64,000 nt of DNA from Gluconacetobacter dulcium (GCF_014174165.1 NZ_JABEQN010000012.1:1-64000), one strand, 5' to 3'. Shown: positions 8,742 to 20,681, counted from the first letter of the stretch. The notes: generated from the sequence alone by a model not told the origin. A program made the numbers and translations.

Positions 8742-9626
8742 TCAGCAGGCAGTGAGTGCAAAATGGATGTGCCCTTCCAGCCGTGCCCCCGGCGCCAGGA
8801 TCGTGATCCCCCGGTCGGTCACGCCGGCGTGGTTCAGCGCATCGTTCATGTTGCTCACCGGCTCGATCGCGATAAAATTCCTGTCCGGCGGGGTAAACAG
8901 CACGAGGTGCCGAAAGGTCGGGCTGGCCGAAATGGTCAGTGCCAGCCCGTCATCCGGCCAGCGCAGAAAGGCCGCGCCATCCCAGCCGGCATAACAATTG
9001 TCGATCGCCTGGTCGGTGACGGCGCGCATATGCTCGAACGACCATTCGCCCGTGGCCGGCACGCGCAACGCCGGCAGGTGCCGCTCGTCATTCGTCCACA
9101 CCGTATCGGCTGAAAACCCCACCTTCACCCCGCCACGCCGGGGAAAATAAGGATGGAACCCCAATCCGACCGGCTGCGGCCGCTGGTCGATATTCTCGAT
9201 CACCATCCCCACGGCCAGGCTGTCCTCGCGCAGGTCGAAACGGGTCTGCGCACGGTAGGCGAACGGCCATTCATCCATCGGGCGATCATAGGGCGGATGC
9301 CATTCCAGTTGCAGCGTGGCACTATCGTCGGCCAGCAATTCCAGTTCCCATGAATGTTCCCAGGCATTGCCGTGGATCACATGCTGCTCGCCGCCGAAAT
9401 TCGGTTTCATCCTGTATTCCGCGCCATCGAAGCGAAAATGCCCGTCCGCGACGCGATTGGAGAACGGCACCAACGGATAGGCCGCAACCGTGTGCCCCTT
9501 CTGTGCCAGCAGGTTCGGGTCGCTGACGGCTTCGAGCACGCAGACCCCGCCACTTTTCCAGAAGGTCACCGCACCGCCCAGTTCGGGAAGCAGGCCAAGC
9601 CGCGCCGCTCCCGCCTTCAGTTCGAT
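8742..9626 (-). CDS. Aldose 1-epimerase family protein
   Basis: A 294-residue galactose-mutarotase-like beta-sandwich protein that interconverts alpha and beta anomers of aldoses or phospho-sugars. Recognisable pieces are YPLVPFSNRVADGHFRF, the substrate histidine stretch HVIHGNAWEHSWEL, GLGFHPYFPR with the catalytic His, and FIAIEPVSNMNDALNH near the end with the catalytic Glu. The start MIELKAG at 9626 is chosen because the sequence upstream (9657 onward) belongs to a dispersed repeat. Sugar specificity is unknown. Confidence 0.85.
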   Translation of the reverse strand: MELKAGAARLGLLPELGGAVTFWKSGGVCVLEAVSDPNLLAQKGHTVAAYPLVPFSNRVADGHFRFDGAEYRMKPNFGGEQHVIHGNAWEHSWELELLADDSATLQLEWHPPYDRPMDEWPFAYRAQTRFDLREDSLAVGMVIENIDQRPQPVGLGFHPYFPRRGGVKVGFSADTVWTNDERHLPALRVPATGEWSFEHMRAVTDQAIDNCYAGWDGAAFLRWPDDGLALTISASPTFRHLVLFTPPDRNFIAIEPVSNMNDALNHAGVTDRGITILAPGARLEGHIHFALTAC

Positions 9627-9656
9627 CATCCGTTTCTGTTCCCGTCCCTGTTCACC

Positions 9657-9753
9657 CCAGAGCTTTCCCACCGGACACAGGTCGGTGGAAATGCTCTGAC
9701 TTAATTGTTTTTACGAACATCCTCACCCGTTCGACCGCAAAGATTCAAACAGG
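9657..9753 (-). repeat. Bipartite palindromic intergenic element, copy 1
   Basis: Read on the minus strand it runs CCTGTTTGAAT...ATGTTCGTAAAAAC...AGAGCATTTCC...GGTGG...CTCTGG. It shares order and about 70-80% of bases with copies at 20881-20974 and 59065-59160. It ends in an AGAGCATTTCC / GGgAAagCTCT hairpin and lies in the uvrB-aldose epimerase gap. Confidence 0.7.
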
Positions 9754-9761
9754 ATCTACTC

Positions 9762-9866
9762 TCCAGAGCCATATCCGTTCACACTGGTTCACCGATATGA
9801 CTCTAGACTATTGATTTTTCGAGCATCTTTATCCGAACAGATCAATCCATCTGGTCGGATGATGCT

Positions 9867-9870
<4 letters not shown>
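9762..9870 (-). repeat. Bipartite palindromic intergenic element, divergent copy
   Basis: Directly next to copy 1. On the minus strand it begins CTAGAGCATCATCCGACCAG, then a GATCTGTTCGGAT arm, then the linker AAGATGCTCGAAAAATCAAT, and a second hairpin with arms TAGAGTCATATC / GATATGGCTCT. The linker matches AAGATGCTCGTAAAA of the 20881 copy. The first 16 bases resemble the terminus of the IS630-type element at 26940 (CTAGAGCATAATCCGA). It overlaps the last codons of uvrB by 4 bases. Confidence 0.6.
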
Positions 9871-12104
<2,234 letters not shown>

Positions 12105-12224
12105 GGTTCAGGACTGTGGGGATCACACGGCGCCAGCGCAAGAGCCCTAACGCGCACATCAGCCGGCACGCCAGGATTACCGATTCGATTTTGGAATCCC
12201 GCCGCCGGTCCCTACACTGGTCGG

Positions 12225-13013
12225 ATGGACGGTACCCTGTCCCCCCAATCCGCCCCCTATGTCCGGGTCGTCGATCTGGAAACCAGCGGCCGCGACGCCG
12301 CCCATGGCGGCGTCGTCGAGATCGGCTGGCAGGATGTGATGCACACACCCGACGGCTGGCATCTGGCAGCGCCTCCCTGTGCGCAGCTCACTTATCCCGG
12401 CGGCCCGATCGCACCATGGACCACAGCGATCCACCACATCACCGACCAGGACGTGTGCGACGCCCCGCCGATCACCGCCGTCGCGCCCGCAATCCTCCAT
12501 CCGCCGGCTCGCCCTCAGGCGTTCGCAGCCCACCGCGCCAGTTTCGAGCAAACTTGGCTGCGCGCCCTCCTGCCTCCCACATTGATGGCCGGCACCAGAT
12601 GGATCTGCACCTATAAATGCGCGTTGCGCCTGTGGCCGGACGAACCCGGCCATTCCAATCAGGGGCTGCGCTATTCCCGCCGCCCGGCGGGACTGGAGAA
12701 GCATCTGGGCAATCCCGCCCATCGCGCCGGCCCCGATGCCTACGTCACGGCCCACCATCTGCGCGACATGCTGGCGCTGGCATCAGTGGAGCAATTGCTG
12801 CGCTGGTCGCGCCAACCGGCGCTTCTGGTAAAAGTGCCGCACGGCCCGCTGCGGGGCCGCCGCATCGGCACACTGACATCCTCCGATCTCGACCGACTGC
12901 TGGCCAGCCCCAAGCCACCCGGCCCCGACCTGGCCTTCGCTCTTCGTACGGAACGCGCCCGCCGCGCGGGGCACGACGACGCCTCTATACAGCAACTCGC
13001 ACTCCCACTCTAA
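12225..13013 (+). CDS. DEDDh-type 3'-5' exonuclease (DnaQ/RNase T superfamily)
   Basis: A 262-residue protein with a DnaQ-like exonuclease fold at residues 12-185. Exo I is VVDLETSG (D17, E19), followed by IHHITDQDV as in DNA polymerase III epsilon relatives. The Exo II site is AHRASFE (E108 where Asp is usual). Exo III is HRAGPDAYVT (H166, D171). A C-terminal tail (205-262) with GPLRGRRIGTLTSSDLDRLL resembles the extension found in some bacterial exonuclease X-like proteins. It is divergent from uvrB with 120 bases between starts. The substrate (DNA or RNA) is unknown. The Asp to Glu change may reduce activity. Confidence 0.8.
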   Translation: MDGTLSPQSAPYVRVVDLETSGRDAAHGGVVEIGWQDVMHTPDGWHLAAPPCAQLTYPGGPIAPWTTAIHHITDQDVCDAPPITAVAPAILHPPARPQAFAAHRASFEQTWLRALLPPTLMAGTRWICTYKCALRLWPDEPGHSNQGLRYSRRPAGLEKHLGNPAHRAGPDAYVTAHHLRDMLALASVEQLLRWSRQPALLVKVPHGPLRGRRIGTLTSSDLDRLLASPKPPGPDLAFALRTERARRAGHDDASIQQLALPL

Positions 13014-13035
13014 CGTCTCCGAAGGACTGCGAGGT

Positions 13036-14400
13036 TCAGCCTTCGACAGGCGCGGGTACCCGCGCCTGCCGCATCAGGTCCGCCTGCCGCGCCGCCAGTT
13101 TGGCCGCATCGAAATCGGCGATGAGTTCCTGGAACAGTCGGTACCAGTTCAGCTTCGCCCCCAACCGCAGGAACACGCTGCCAAGACCGATCGCCGAGCG
13201 GTCCACCAGCACAAACTCACGCGGCGGGCGCACTCCCCCGGTCTGTTTCAGGCCGGCATACACCCGCTCGGCCACCACGCGGCCATATTGCGGGTCGTCA
13301 TTTTCCTGGATCGCCCGCACCCGATCCTGCATCAGCGGCTCATAGATAAAGCGTGCCCACTCGTTCAGCACCCGCATGGTCTCGCGCGACATGTCGGTAA
13401 AGCCCCATGCCTGATAGGCATGATAAGCCAGATCCTCGTCATTGGTCTCCAGCGCGCGATACAGGTCAATGATCCCCTGCACGAACCGCGCCGGGAAGAT
13501 CCGAATCGCCCCCATATCCAGCAGATTCAGCCCGTAATCGGACCGCACGGTGAAATTGCCCATATGCGGGTCACCATGGATCACACCATTGCGATAGAGC
13601 GGCACATACCAGGCATGGAACAGCGCCCGCGCCATGGCATTGCGCTGCTCCTGCGCGGGGTCGGTATCCAGCACCGACTGCACGCCCCGCCCATCCAGCC
13701 AGTCCATCACCAGCAGCCGCCGCGTCGTCAGGTCCTCGACCGGCATCGGTATACTGACATCGGAACACTCGGCCAGCATCAGATTGTAAAGCCGCAGGTT
13801 CGCCGCCTCGCGCAGATAGTCGAGTTCCTCCTGCAACCGGGCCGTCAGCTCCACCAGCACGTCGTCCTGCTTGATCGTACTGTCGATGCGGTAATAGAGC
13901 CCCACCGCCATGCGAAACTGGCGCAAGTCGGAATCCACGGTCGCCTGCATGTCCGGATATTGCAGCTTGCACGCCACCCGGCGCCCGTCCGGCAGCACGG
14001 CCCGATGCACCTGACCCAGACTAGCCGCCGCCGCCGCCTCATGCTCGAACGAGCGAAAACGCCGCTCCCAGTCTCGCCCCAGTTCGGCAGCCATGCGGCG
14101 ACGAACGAAACTCCATCCCATCGGCGGCGCGTTGGCCTGAAGCTGCGCCAACTCCGCCGCATATTCATCCGGTAGCGCACCGGGAATGGTAGAGAGAAGC
14201 TGCGCCCCCTTCATCAGCGGCCCCTTCAGGCTGCCGAGAACCGATTTCAGATCACCGGCATGGGTGGCGCTGCTGGTGCGCAGCCCCATCTTATGGCCCG
14301 CGATGCGCGCGGCGATGCCGCCGACCGCACCCGACGTCCGCACCATCCGGCGCAGTTCGCCGAACATGCCGGTATTGTCGAGATCCCGTTCCTCCGCCAC
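13036..14400 (-). CDS. ABC1/UbiB-family atypical kinase
   Basis: A protein of about 454 residues of the ABC1 (AarF/UbiB/ADCK) family, which supports coenzyme Q synthesis or lipid homeostasis. Visible are the family leader LMKGAQLLSTIPGALP (KxxQ form), the Ala-rich loop AAAASLGQVHRA, the lysine stretch VACKLQYP, the catalytic GDPHMGNF, and DMG in place of DFG. A GTG at 14400 just after the pepF stop, with GGAG ten bases upstream, is the likely start. A TTG at 14436 inside pepF is an alternative. It is probably co-transcribed with pepF. A 22-base perfect palindrome sits in its last codons. Confidence 0.85.
   Translation of the reverse strand: MAEERDLDNTGMFGELRRMVRTSGAVGGIAARIAGHKMGLRTSSATHAGDLKSVLGSLKGPLMKGAQLLSTIPGALPDEYAAELAQLQANAPPMGWSFVRRRMAAELGRDWERRFRSFEHEAAAAASLGQVHRAVLPDGRRVACKLQYPDMQATVDSDLRQFRMAVGLYYRIDSTIKQDDVLVELTARLQEELDYLREAANLRLYNLMLAECSDVSIPMPVEDLTTRRLLVMDWLDGRGVQSVLDTDPAQEQRNAMARALFHAWYVPLYRNGVIHGDPHMGNFTVRSDYGLNLLDMGAIRIFPARFVQGIIDLYRALETNDEDLAYHAYQAWGFTDMSRETMRVLNEWARFIYEPLMQDRVRAIQENDDPQYGRVVAERVYAGLKQTGGVRPPREFVLVDRSAIGLGSVFLRLGAKLNWYRLFQELIADFDAAKLAARQADLMRQARVPAPVEG
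13047..13068. repeat. 22-bp perfect palindrome near the 3' end of the ABC1 kinase gene
   Basis: The arms CAGGCGCGGGT / ACCCGCGCCTG form a perfect palindrome inside the final codons of the kinase gene and just before the convergent exonuclease gene. It could act as a bidirectional transcription end or pause, but there is no T-tract. Confidence 0.4.
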
Positions 14401-14401
14401 G

Positions 14402-16240
14402 TCAGGCACGCTCCAGTTCGTCAATAAATCCGGCAATCACGTCCAGCCCCTTGCGCCAGAACCCGGGATCGGCCGCATCCAGCCCGAACGGCGCCAGCAA
14501 TTCGCGATGCCGCATCGTGCCCCCCGCCCGCAACATGTCCAGATATTTGTCCTGGAACCCCGCATGGCCTGAGGTAAACACGCCATATAGCGCATTCACC
14601 AGGCAATCCCCGAATGCATACGCATAGACGTAGAACGGAGAATGAATGAAATGCGGGACATAGGTCCAATACACGTCATAATCCGGCGTAAAGTTGAAGG
14701 CCGGCCCCAGGCTTTCGGTCTGCACCTGCCGCCAGATAGCGCCGATCCGCTCGGGCAGCAATTCACCCGATTTCCGCTCGTCATGCACCAAGGTCTCGAA
14801 CCGGTAGAACGCGATCTGGCGCACGACCGTATTCAGCATGTCCTCCACCTTGGCTGCCAGCATCAGCCGCCGCCGCTCCGGATCGGTCTCGGCATCCAGC
14901 AGCGCACGGAAGGTCAGCATCTCGCCGAATACGCTTGCCGTCTCGGCCAGCGTCAGCGGCGTGCCAGACATCAGATAACCATGCGGCGCCGCGAGCACCT
15001 GATGCACCCCATGGCCCAGTTCATGGGCCAGCGTCATCACGTCACGCGCACGGCCATGATAATTCAGCAGCAGATACGGATGGACCGACGGCACGGTCGG
15101 GTGCGCAAAGGCCCCCGACGCCTTGCCGGGCACCGGCTGCGCATCGATCCACGGATTGTCAAAGAAGCGCCGAGCCACCTCCCCCATACGCGGATCGAAC
15201 CCTTCATAGGCCGCCAGCACCTGCCGCGTGGCTTCGTCCCATGGAATAATCCGTTCATCCGCCGCCGGCAGCGGGGCGTTGCGGTCCCAATGTTCCAGTT
15301 TTTCCAGCCCCAGCCAGCGCGCCTTCATCGCGTAATAGCGATGCGACAGGCGGGGATAGTCCTCGGTCACCGCCTGCACCAGCGCGTCGACGACCTCATC
15401 CTCGACCATGTTGCTGCGATTGCGGTAGGAACCGGGGCGCGGATAGTGCCGCAGCGAATCGATAATCGACTTGTCCTTGGCCAACGTATTGGTGACCAGT
15501 GAGAACAGCTTGATATTACCGCCGAACACGCTGCCGATCGCCTTCGCCGCCCGCTCGCGCACCGCGCGGTCCTGATCCGACAGCCGATTCAGCGCCTCGC
15601 CCACCGTCAACTCCCGCCCGTCCAGCGGAATGCGCAACCCGGCCATCGTCTCGTCGAACAGCCGGCTCCACGCCGAAGCCCCCGTCACCGATTTTTCGTG
15701 CAGGACCTGTTCGATCTCGTCGGACAATTGATGCGGTCGGAAAACCCGCAGATCCCGCAGGAACGGCCCCCACACCGCCAGCCCCGGATCAGTCAGACGC
15801 GCGGACAATTCCTCATCCCCGATCCGGTTCAACTCCAGGGTGAAGAACAGAAGATGGCTGGAAATATCCGTCAGCCGCTCATTGATCGATTGCGAAAACC
15901 GTCCGATTCCGGCATCGGACGAATCGCCGGCAAACAGCAATTGCGCGTAGGACGCTGCCCGCCCCAGCACCTCGTCGATCCGCTGATACTCCCCGATCGC
16001 CTCAGCCAGTCCGGCCGGTGTGACCTCGCCCAGCCGCCCCTTCCAGGCAGCGGAAAAAGCAGCGGCATCCGATTCTGCCTGTGCCAGATCGGTGCGCAGT
16101 ACATCCGATTCGGGGCTTTCATACAGGTCCTGCAGATCCCAACGCGGCAGGTCCCCGACCGTCCGCACTGGCCCCCCGTCATCGGCCGCCTGTGCCGCAG
16201 GGAAGCCCGTCGGGCCAAAGACGAGAGTCGGATGTTGCAT
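14402..16240 (-). CDS. pepF: Oligoendopeptidase F (M3 metallopeptidase)
   Basis: A 612-residue M3-family zinc peptidase that cleaves short peptides in the cytoplasm. The zinc motif HExxH is in MTLAHELGHGVHQ, and the third ligand region TLAETASVFGEML follows about 25 residues later. The N-terminal half is helical, as in PepF (DLQDLYESPESDVLRTDL onwards). Length matches the family. Directly downstream on the same strand is the ABC1 kinase. Upstream lies the boundary of the AT-richer island at about 16.25 kb. Confidence 0.92.
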   Translation of the reverse strand: MQHPTLVFGPTGFPAAQAADDGGPVRTVGDLPRWDLQDLYESPESDVLRTDLAQAESDAAAFSAAWKGRLGEVTPAGLAEAIGEYQRIDEVLGRAASYAQLLFAGDSSDAGIGRFSQSINERLTDISSHLLFFTLELNRIGDEELSARLTDPGLAVWGPFLRDLRVFRPHQLSDEIEQVLHEKSVTGASAWSRLFDETMAGLRIPLDGRELTVGEALNRLSDQDRAVRERAAKAIGSVFGGNIKLFSLVTNTLAKDKSIIDSLRHYPRPGSYRNRSNMVEDEVVDALVQAVTEDYPRLSHRYYAMKARWLGLEKLEHWDRNAPLPAADERIIPWDEATRQVLAAYEGFDPRMGEVARRFFDNPWIDAQPVPGKASGAFAHPTVPSVHPYLLLNYHGRARDVMTLAHELGHGVHQVLAAPHGYLMSGTPLTLAETASVFGEMLTFRALLDAETDPERRRLMLAAKVEDMLNTVVRQIAFYRFETLVHDERKSGELLPERIGAIWRQVQTESLGPAFNFTPDYDVYWTYVPHFIHSPFYVYAYAFGDCLVNALYGVFTSGHAGFQDKYLDMLRAGGTMRHRELLAPFGLDAADPGFWRKGLDVIAGFIDELERA

Positions 16241-16724
16241 CGCTACGCTCCTCTATCGTCCCCGGCACGGTCATTCGAGGCGATCATGCCGCAACATCTA
16301 ACAGACTGTTCCCCACATGTCGCCGTTAGTGACCGTAGCAATTTCCCGCCTCCACAACCATGCTAGACCATTTCTATCGATAGACACGCGAGGGGCGGTG
16401 AAAGGCCACGCACCATATATTCTCATAATGGGCTGCTGGCGGTTTTGTAAGCACGTAGATAAGATCGAGATGAAGGAACTGGATAGGGGGATATGACGAG
16501 ACGGAAATTCAGCCGTGAGTCCTAGATCGAGGCTCCAAGACCGGTGAAGGATCTCGGGCGTGCTGATACCCTGACTACCCTGCATGGTAGCATCTGCTTT
16601 ACCGGAGATCGGACAGATGCACGATTGGAACATATTCGTTTTTACAAATAAAAATAGTCTGATCTGAAGCGGTTTGGAAGATTCAGACCAGACCAATAAA
16701 ATAAAAATCTAGCGAATGAAGCCC
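16241..16724. other. Island-boundary intergenic region
   Basis: A 484-base stretch between pepF and the giant HAD-glycosyltransferase gene, where base composition changes from GC-rich to AT-richer. The only recognisable content is a short IS3-type OrfA remnant (16493-16576). The long open frame on the minus strand over 16298-16696 shows no family resemblance and is not called. Confidence 0.5.
16493..16576 (+). pseudogene. Remnant of an IS3-family OrfA N-terminus
   Basis: From the ATG at 16493 the translation is MTRRKFSRES, then a stop, then IEAPRPVKDLGRA in the same frame. This matches the common OrfA start MTRRKFSREFKIEAVRLVKDRG apart from the stop and a few substitutions. No downstream OrfA helix-turn-helix or OrfB follows, so it is a decayed fragment. 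Confidence 0.55.
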
Positions 16725-19700
16725 CTATACTAGAGCATCCATCGCATTGAGTTGCGCAATGGCATCTTCAGCAATGCGTGTCCGTTCCACAAGTATCTCC
16801 CTTATTTTAATTAATTCTTCATCACGGTCGGCAATATCCGACAGGAGTGCTTCGGAAACAGCCGTACGTTCAGCCAATTCGCGACGTACATTTTCCAAAT
16901 GCTTGTCGCGTACAGATATAGCTTCCTGTAGTGCAGCTTTCATGGTGACCAACTCCGTCGTTCTAGCGAGAAGCTCGTTCCTGAGAGACAGCGCCTCCTG
17001 CCCGTTACCTGCAGGAGCCGTCGCATCACCGGGTCCCTGAAGGGACTCAGCGCGAATACTGTCAATTTCAAAGCGAACGAGATCCCGAACAAATCGTATC
17101 TGCGCCGCCTTGATCAGAGCCAGAGCCTCATTCCTTGCGGGAAGGAAAGGCGCTACGGCAAAGGTGATACGATGGGAGAATACAGCCTGCTTGCCATGCT
17201 TGTAATGAGCCATCAGGAAATAGGCAAAATACTCGATTCCATCTAGAAAGTCGAAATCGAATGGTTGCAGGTATTCCTCTACGGTCCTGCGGAACAGAAG
17301 TTCACCAGGAAGGATATCCGTCGCTTCCAGGAACAGGTACATATTTACCGGACCAAATCTGTTGAGCGTACGACGACCGTCCCGTTCCGCACTACTCCTG
17401 CCAGAATAGGCAATGACTGCATCAAGATTATTCTCAAGCTGACGTTTTAACGTCGTGACGTGATCGCGGTACCATATTTCGGTCGATCCGGTAAACATGA
17501 GGAAATCATGCTCAAACTCGCGACAGATGTCGTCAATCACGTTTCCCTGCGTGAGAATGGACGTACCCTGCTTGTTGATCATCTTGCGCGGCACTATGTC
17601 TATCTGAACGCCAGCCGCTTTTTTCTCACAATAGTATCGAATAAGGTGCTGGATACTTACGTCACAAGCGACAACCAGATGGATGTTCTGATAATCCTGC
17701 CGACGGACGTTCTCGATGATCCGCTCGAGCCTGACCTTCTGCCAGATATCGAAAAATCCTCCTTCGATCACATAGACAGCCAGAACCTTTTCGGATTCCG
17801 AGCGTGCATGCAGGTACTGTGAGACCAGCGCCTTACGCTCATCATGCTTGGCAAAGATCGCCTGCAGGCTGCCTTCAAGCGTAAATTTGGCGCGGAAAAT
17901 AGCCTGTGCACGCTTGACGAGATCGATGGCCTCTTCCCGATGCGTCTGGATCCAATCAAACTTCTCCATGATCTGGCTGAAGGTACGGGTCGGATTGTTG
18001 ACGTCATAATCGATAAAGAGTGCGGCGTCCTTGAAATGTTCGAGTACGAAGGGGTTGTCATCTGAAATGATCACCCCTCCCCCAACGCAAGCCTCATAGA
18101 GACGCGTGGTCGCCATTCCGGAGCGCCGATGATCGTTCGACGAAAGAACCAGCACCACACCGCACTTGTTGATCTCTTCAATAATTGAATGACCATCAAA
18201 CGGAATCATCCCGCAATAGGACGTAAATCCCTCCCATGCATGGATGCCGCCCCAGGACGCGATACGTTCCGGGCCGAAAAATTTTATTTTCCCGGAGCGG
18301 TCAAGTAGCTTCAGCAGCCCTTCATGACGAGCGCCTGTGCCGTAAACAACCTTCTCCCAATTCATCCCACAGTAGAATAAAATCGGTTTGCGTAAGGAGG
18401 GTTCCATCATTGCAGAGGCACTGAATGAAGGAAAAAGTTCACTCATTCCATCAAGCGGCCGTGGCGTATCCCGCGTGATGCTGCGAAGATGATTCCTGAT
18501 CCGTGTCGATCCGGTTGTCAGGTAGTCATCATAAGAGATGTAGCTATCCACGGCACGTGGGTACAGCGGGGTCCGCAAGGGAATTTCAGGCGGGTTCCAC
18601 AGAGAAAAATAATAGAAGGTATCAAGTGTCTTGATGGTGTCATAATGGAGTGCAATCGCAAACGGGATTTCTTCGATTACAATGACATTACCAGTCAGTT
18701 GATATTCACGGTTCAACAGCCTGCCGTCACATGAGACGGGTACCGCCTGCACACCGATTTCCCGTGCTGCCTTGCATATCCGGACGATCAGTTCATTCTC
18801 AGCACTCAGACTACCGGGCCATGGCGATACTAGCGCAAAGCACCGCTCCTGATAGGGGGGCATGATCCGTTCATAGCGCTGTACGTTACCGATACCGCCA
18901 ACATAATCGACATTGGCAAACTGCCGCCTGTCATCAACGGTAACGTTTTCGATGAACGACTTGAGCGGGCCGACACTCAACTCGCCAGGAATATCAAGCG
19001 GCAGTTCTTTCGTAGCCTTGGCATAATCTTCGACAAACTTCAGGATACCAGTCTTGATACGAGAAAGCTCGTCAAGGCGCGCCTTATCATTCCCGTTGTC
19101 TTCATCGCGGTAGACAGGCTCGAATTCATTGCCCGCCCGGCGCAGCTTCAGGATGCTCGGATGCAGCGCAGAGAACATCATCTCCAAAAGCGTAACGCCA
19201 AGATGTGTGTTGAGCACACTCTCCTGGGGGCGGCCCTGATCGAGTGCGTAACTCGCTAGCTGGCAATCAAATGTGTCGTATTCATGCGTTGCGTAATAGA
19301 GAGGGAGCGGATCAAACGTTTTATTTCCCAGCCGACAGATCGCACGCATATTTTTATACAGCGTGCCTTTCCACCCAAGATCGACAATTGCCAATGGTTC
19401 GGAAAAGAGACCCTGCCGATCAAAATATGCAAGAAGGTCAGCACGTTCCCGAGCACCCGCCGCCAGCAAGGTGTCCTCGTAATCTTCAAAGAATTCACGC
19501 ACTTTCTCAAGCTGTTCGGCTGTTTTGACCGCAGCATCCTGTTCAGGGAAACGCTCCCTGAAGGCAAGGGCCAATTCGGGCTCGTCAAGGGCAAGCTGAT
19601 GGAGGAAATCCTTAAAAGTCCAAGGAATATCGTAACGATCAAGGAGATGCTCACTAGCTATGAGATCGAGGAATGATTTATCGACACTCTTCAGCGCAGC

Positions 19701-20681
19701 AAGGAGAAAGCAACGCCTTGATGCATAAACGTAGCTTGTGCTGAAATCCGGATAAAGCGCGTCGAACGCTTCCTTGAAGATGTATCCATCCCTGGCCAGG
19801 AACGCGACATGGGAAATCTTATTCTCGTCGCACTGCTCACGGATCCATTGACAGAAGCCAGATGCGATTGGCCCCCCATATACGTATCCGAAGCGTTCCC
19901 AGTAATCTGGCTCCGGATTTTTCATCCGGTAATGTGCAACCAGCCCCTGGAAGAGAGAATTAACCGCCGAACCCGCAAACGGAGCTTGGGCAAGGGTCTG
20001 GAACAGGGTCTGTTCCGCTACGCCACCTAGGCGTTCAAGCGCGGGGACATAAAGATAGGCCTGCAGACCTGCGGCCTGCGGCATCACGAAATCTGAATGG
20101 TTATTATCGCCGATATGCAGGATTTTGTTTGCGGGCACCTGGGCATAATCGATAAGATCACGGAAAAGCAGACCGGTCGCTTTAGGGTGTAGGGTTACAG
20201 ATGAGAGAAAAAGGCGCTCATAATTATCATATCCTGCATTTGACAGTATTGTTTTGATGACTGTTTCTGGCAAATACATATCGGAGGCTAGGACGATACG
20301 CTTTCCCTTCGAGAGAGCATAAGAATAGATATTGTACATCCAGTCATCACGATAGCAGGAAGCAATTTCCTGATCGATTTCGATCTGCTTGTACTTACGA
20401 AGGGCGGCTGGAAGCTGCTGGTAAATTTCGTCTAGCGTTACTTCATCACGCCCAGCAACCCGGGCCAGGCTACGCGCCCGCATTTCGGCGGTCTGCCGCT
20501 CTTCCCTGAATTTTGGAGCGCCACAGCTTTCTTCAATATGGGCGAACAGATCAACAGGATATTGGTATATACGCCAGACAAGGGTTTCAAATACATCAAA
20601 GGATACTACTTCGCTACGATCAATAAGATCAATTAAAGTACTCCAGTCTGTATCGTTTTTTTTTGTCATGCTCTTTTTCAT
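16725..20681 (-). CDS. Multidomain HAD-like / glycosyltransferase protein
   Basis: About 1318 residues. The N-terminal part (to about 240) is HAD-like: motif I SFDVFETLV (nucleophile Asp, but Phe at +2), motif II VLASDMYLP, motif III around HPKATGLLF, and motif IV HIGDNNHSDFVMPQA. It resembles COG5610-type predicted hydrolases. A middle block (about 250-620) carries HVAFLARDGYIFKEAF. The next block (about 630-970) is a CgeB/GT4-like glycosyltransferase fold with ILFYCGMNWEK, KIKFFGPERI, VLSSNDHRRSGMATTRLYEA and GGGVIISDDNPFV. It is followed by a GT2-like A-fold (VIEGGFFDIWQKVRLERIIENV...LMFTGSTEIWYRDHV) and a C-terminal coiled coil. The ATG at 20681 follows GGAGAGGT. The gene is AT-richer than the chromosome around it. 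It probably acts in surface glycan assembly; donor and acceptor are unknown. Confidence 0.65.
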   Translation of the reverse strand: MKKSMTKKNDTDWSTLIDLIDRSEVVSFDVFETLVWRIYQYPVDLFAHIEESCGAPKFREERQTAEMRARSLARVAGRDEVTLDEIYQQLPAALRKYKQIEIDQEIASCYRDDWMYNIYSYALSKGKRIVLASDMYLPETVIKTILSNAGYDNYERLFLSSVTLHPKATGLLFRDLIDYAQVPANKILHIGDNNHSDFVMPQAAGLQAYLYVPALERLGGVAEQTLFQTLAQAPFAGSAVNSLFQGLVAHYRMKNPEPDYWERFGYVYGGPIASGFCQWIREQCDENKISHVAFLARDGYIFKEAFDALYPDFSTSYVYASRRCFLLAALKSVDKSFLDLIASEHLLDRYDIPWTFKDFLHQLALDEPELALAFRERFPEQDAAVKTAEQLEKVREFFEDYEDTLLAAGARERADLLAYFDRQGLFSEPLAIVDLGWKGTLYKNMRAICRLGNKTFDPLPLYYATHEYDTFDCQLASYALDQGRPQESVLNTHLGVTLLEMMFSALHPSILKLRRAGNEFEPVYRDEDNGNDKARLDELSRIKTGILKFVEDYAKATKELPLDIPGELSVGPLKSFIENVTVDDRRQFANVDYVGGIGNVQRYERIMPPYQERCFALVSPWPGSLSAENELIVRICKAAREIGVQAVPVSCDGRLLNREYQLTGNVIVIEEIPFAIALHYDTIKTLDTFYYFSLWNPPEIPLRTPLYPRAVDSYISYDDYLTTGSTRIRNHLRSITRDTPRPLDGMSELFPSFSASAMMEPSLRKPILFYCGMNWEKVVYGTGARHEGLLKLLDRSGKIKFFGPERIASWGGIHAWEGFTSYCGMIPFDGHSIIEEINKCGVVLVLSSNDHRRSGMATTRLYEACVGGGVIISDDNPFVLEHFKDAALFIDYDVNNPTRTFSQIMEKFDWIQTHREEAIDLVKRAQAIFRAKFTLEGSLQAIFAKHDERKALVSQYLHARSESEKVLAVYVIEGGFFDIWQKVRLERIIENVRRQDYQNIHLVVACDVSIQHLIRYYCEKKAAGVQIDIVPRKMINKQGTSILTQGNVIDDICREFEHDFLMFTGSTEIWYRDHVTTLKRQLENNLDAVIAYSGRSSAERDGRRTLNRFGPVNMYLFLEATDILPGELLFRRTVEEYLQPFDFDFLDGIEYFAYFLMAHYKHGKQAVFSHRITFAVAPFLPARNEALALIKAAQIRFVRDLVRFEIDSIRAESLQGPGDATAPAGNGQEALSLRNELLARTTELVTMKAALQEAISVRDKHLENVRRELAERTAVSEALLSDIADRDEELIKIREILVERTRIAEDAIAQLNAMDALV

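Noticed and set aside
12225-13013. Calling the DEDDh protein DNA polymerase III epsilon (dnaQ)
   Set aside because: The Exo II Asp is Glu, the C-terminal extension differs and the context is not replicative; only the superfamily is supported.
16298-16696. 132-codon minus-strand frame at the island border
   Set aside because: No family resemblance or clear ribosome site, and it overlaps a decayed IS3 fragment on the other strand.
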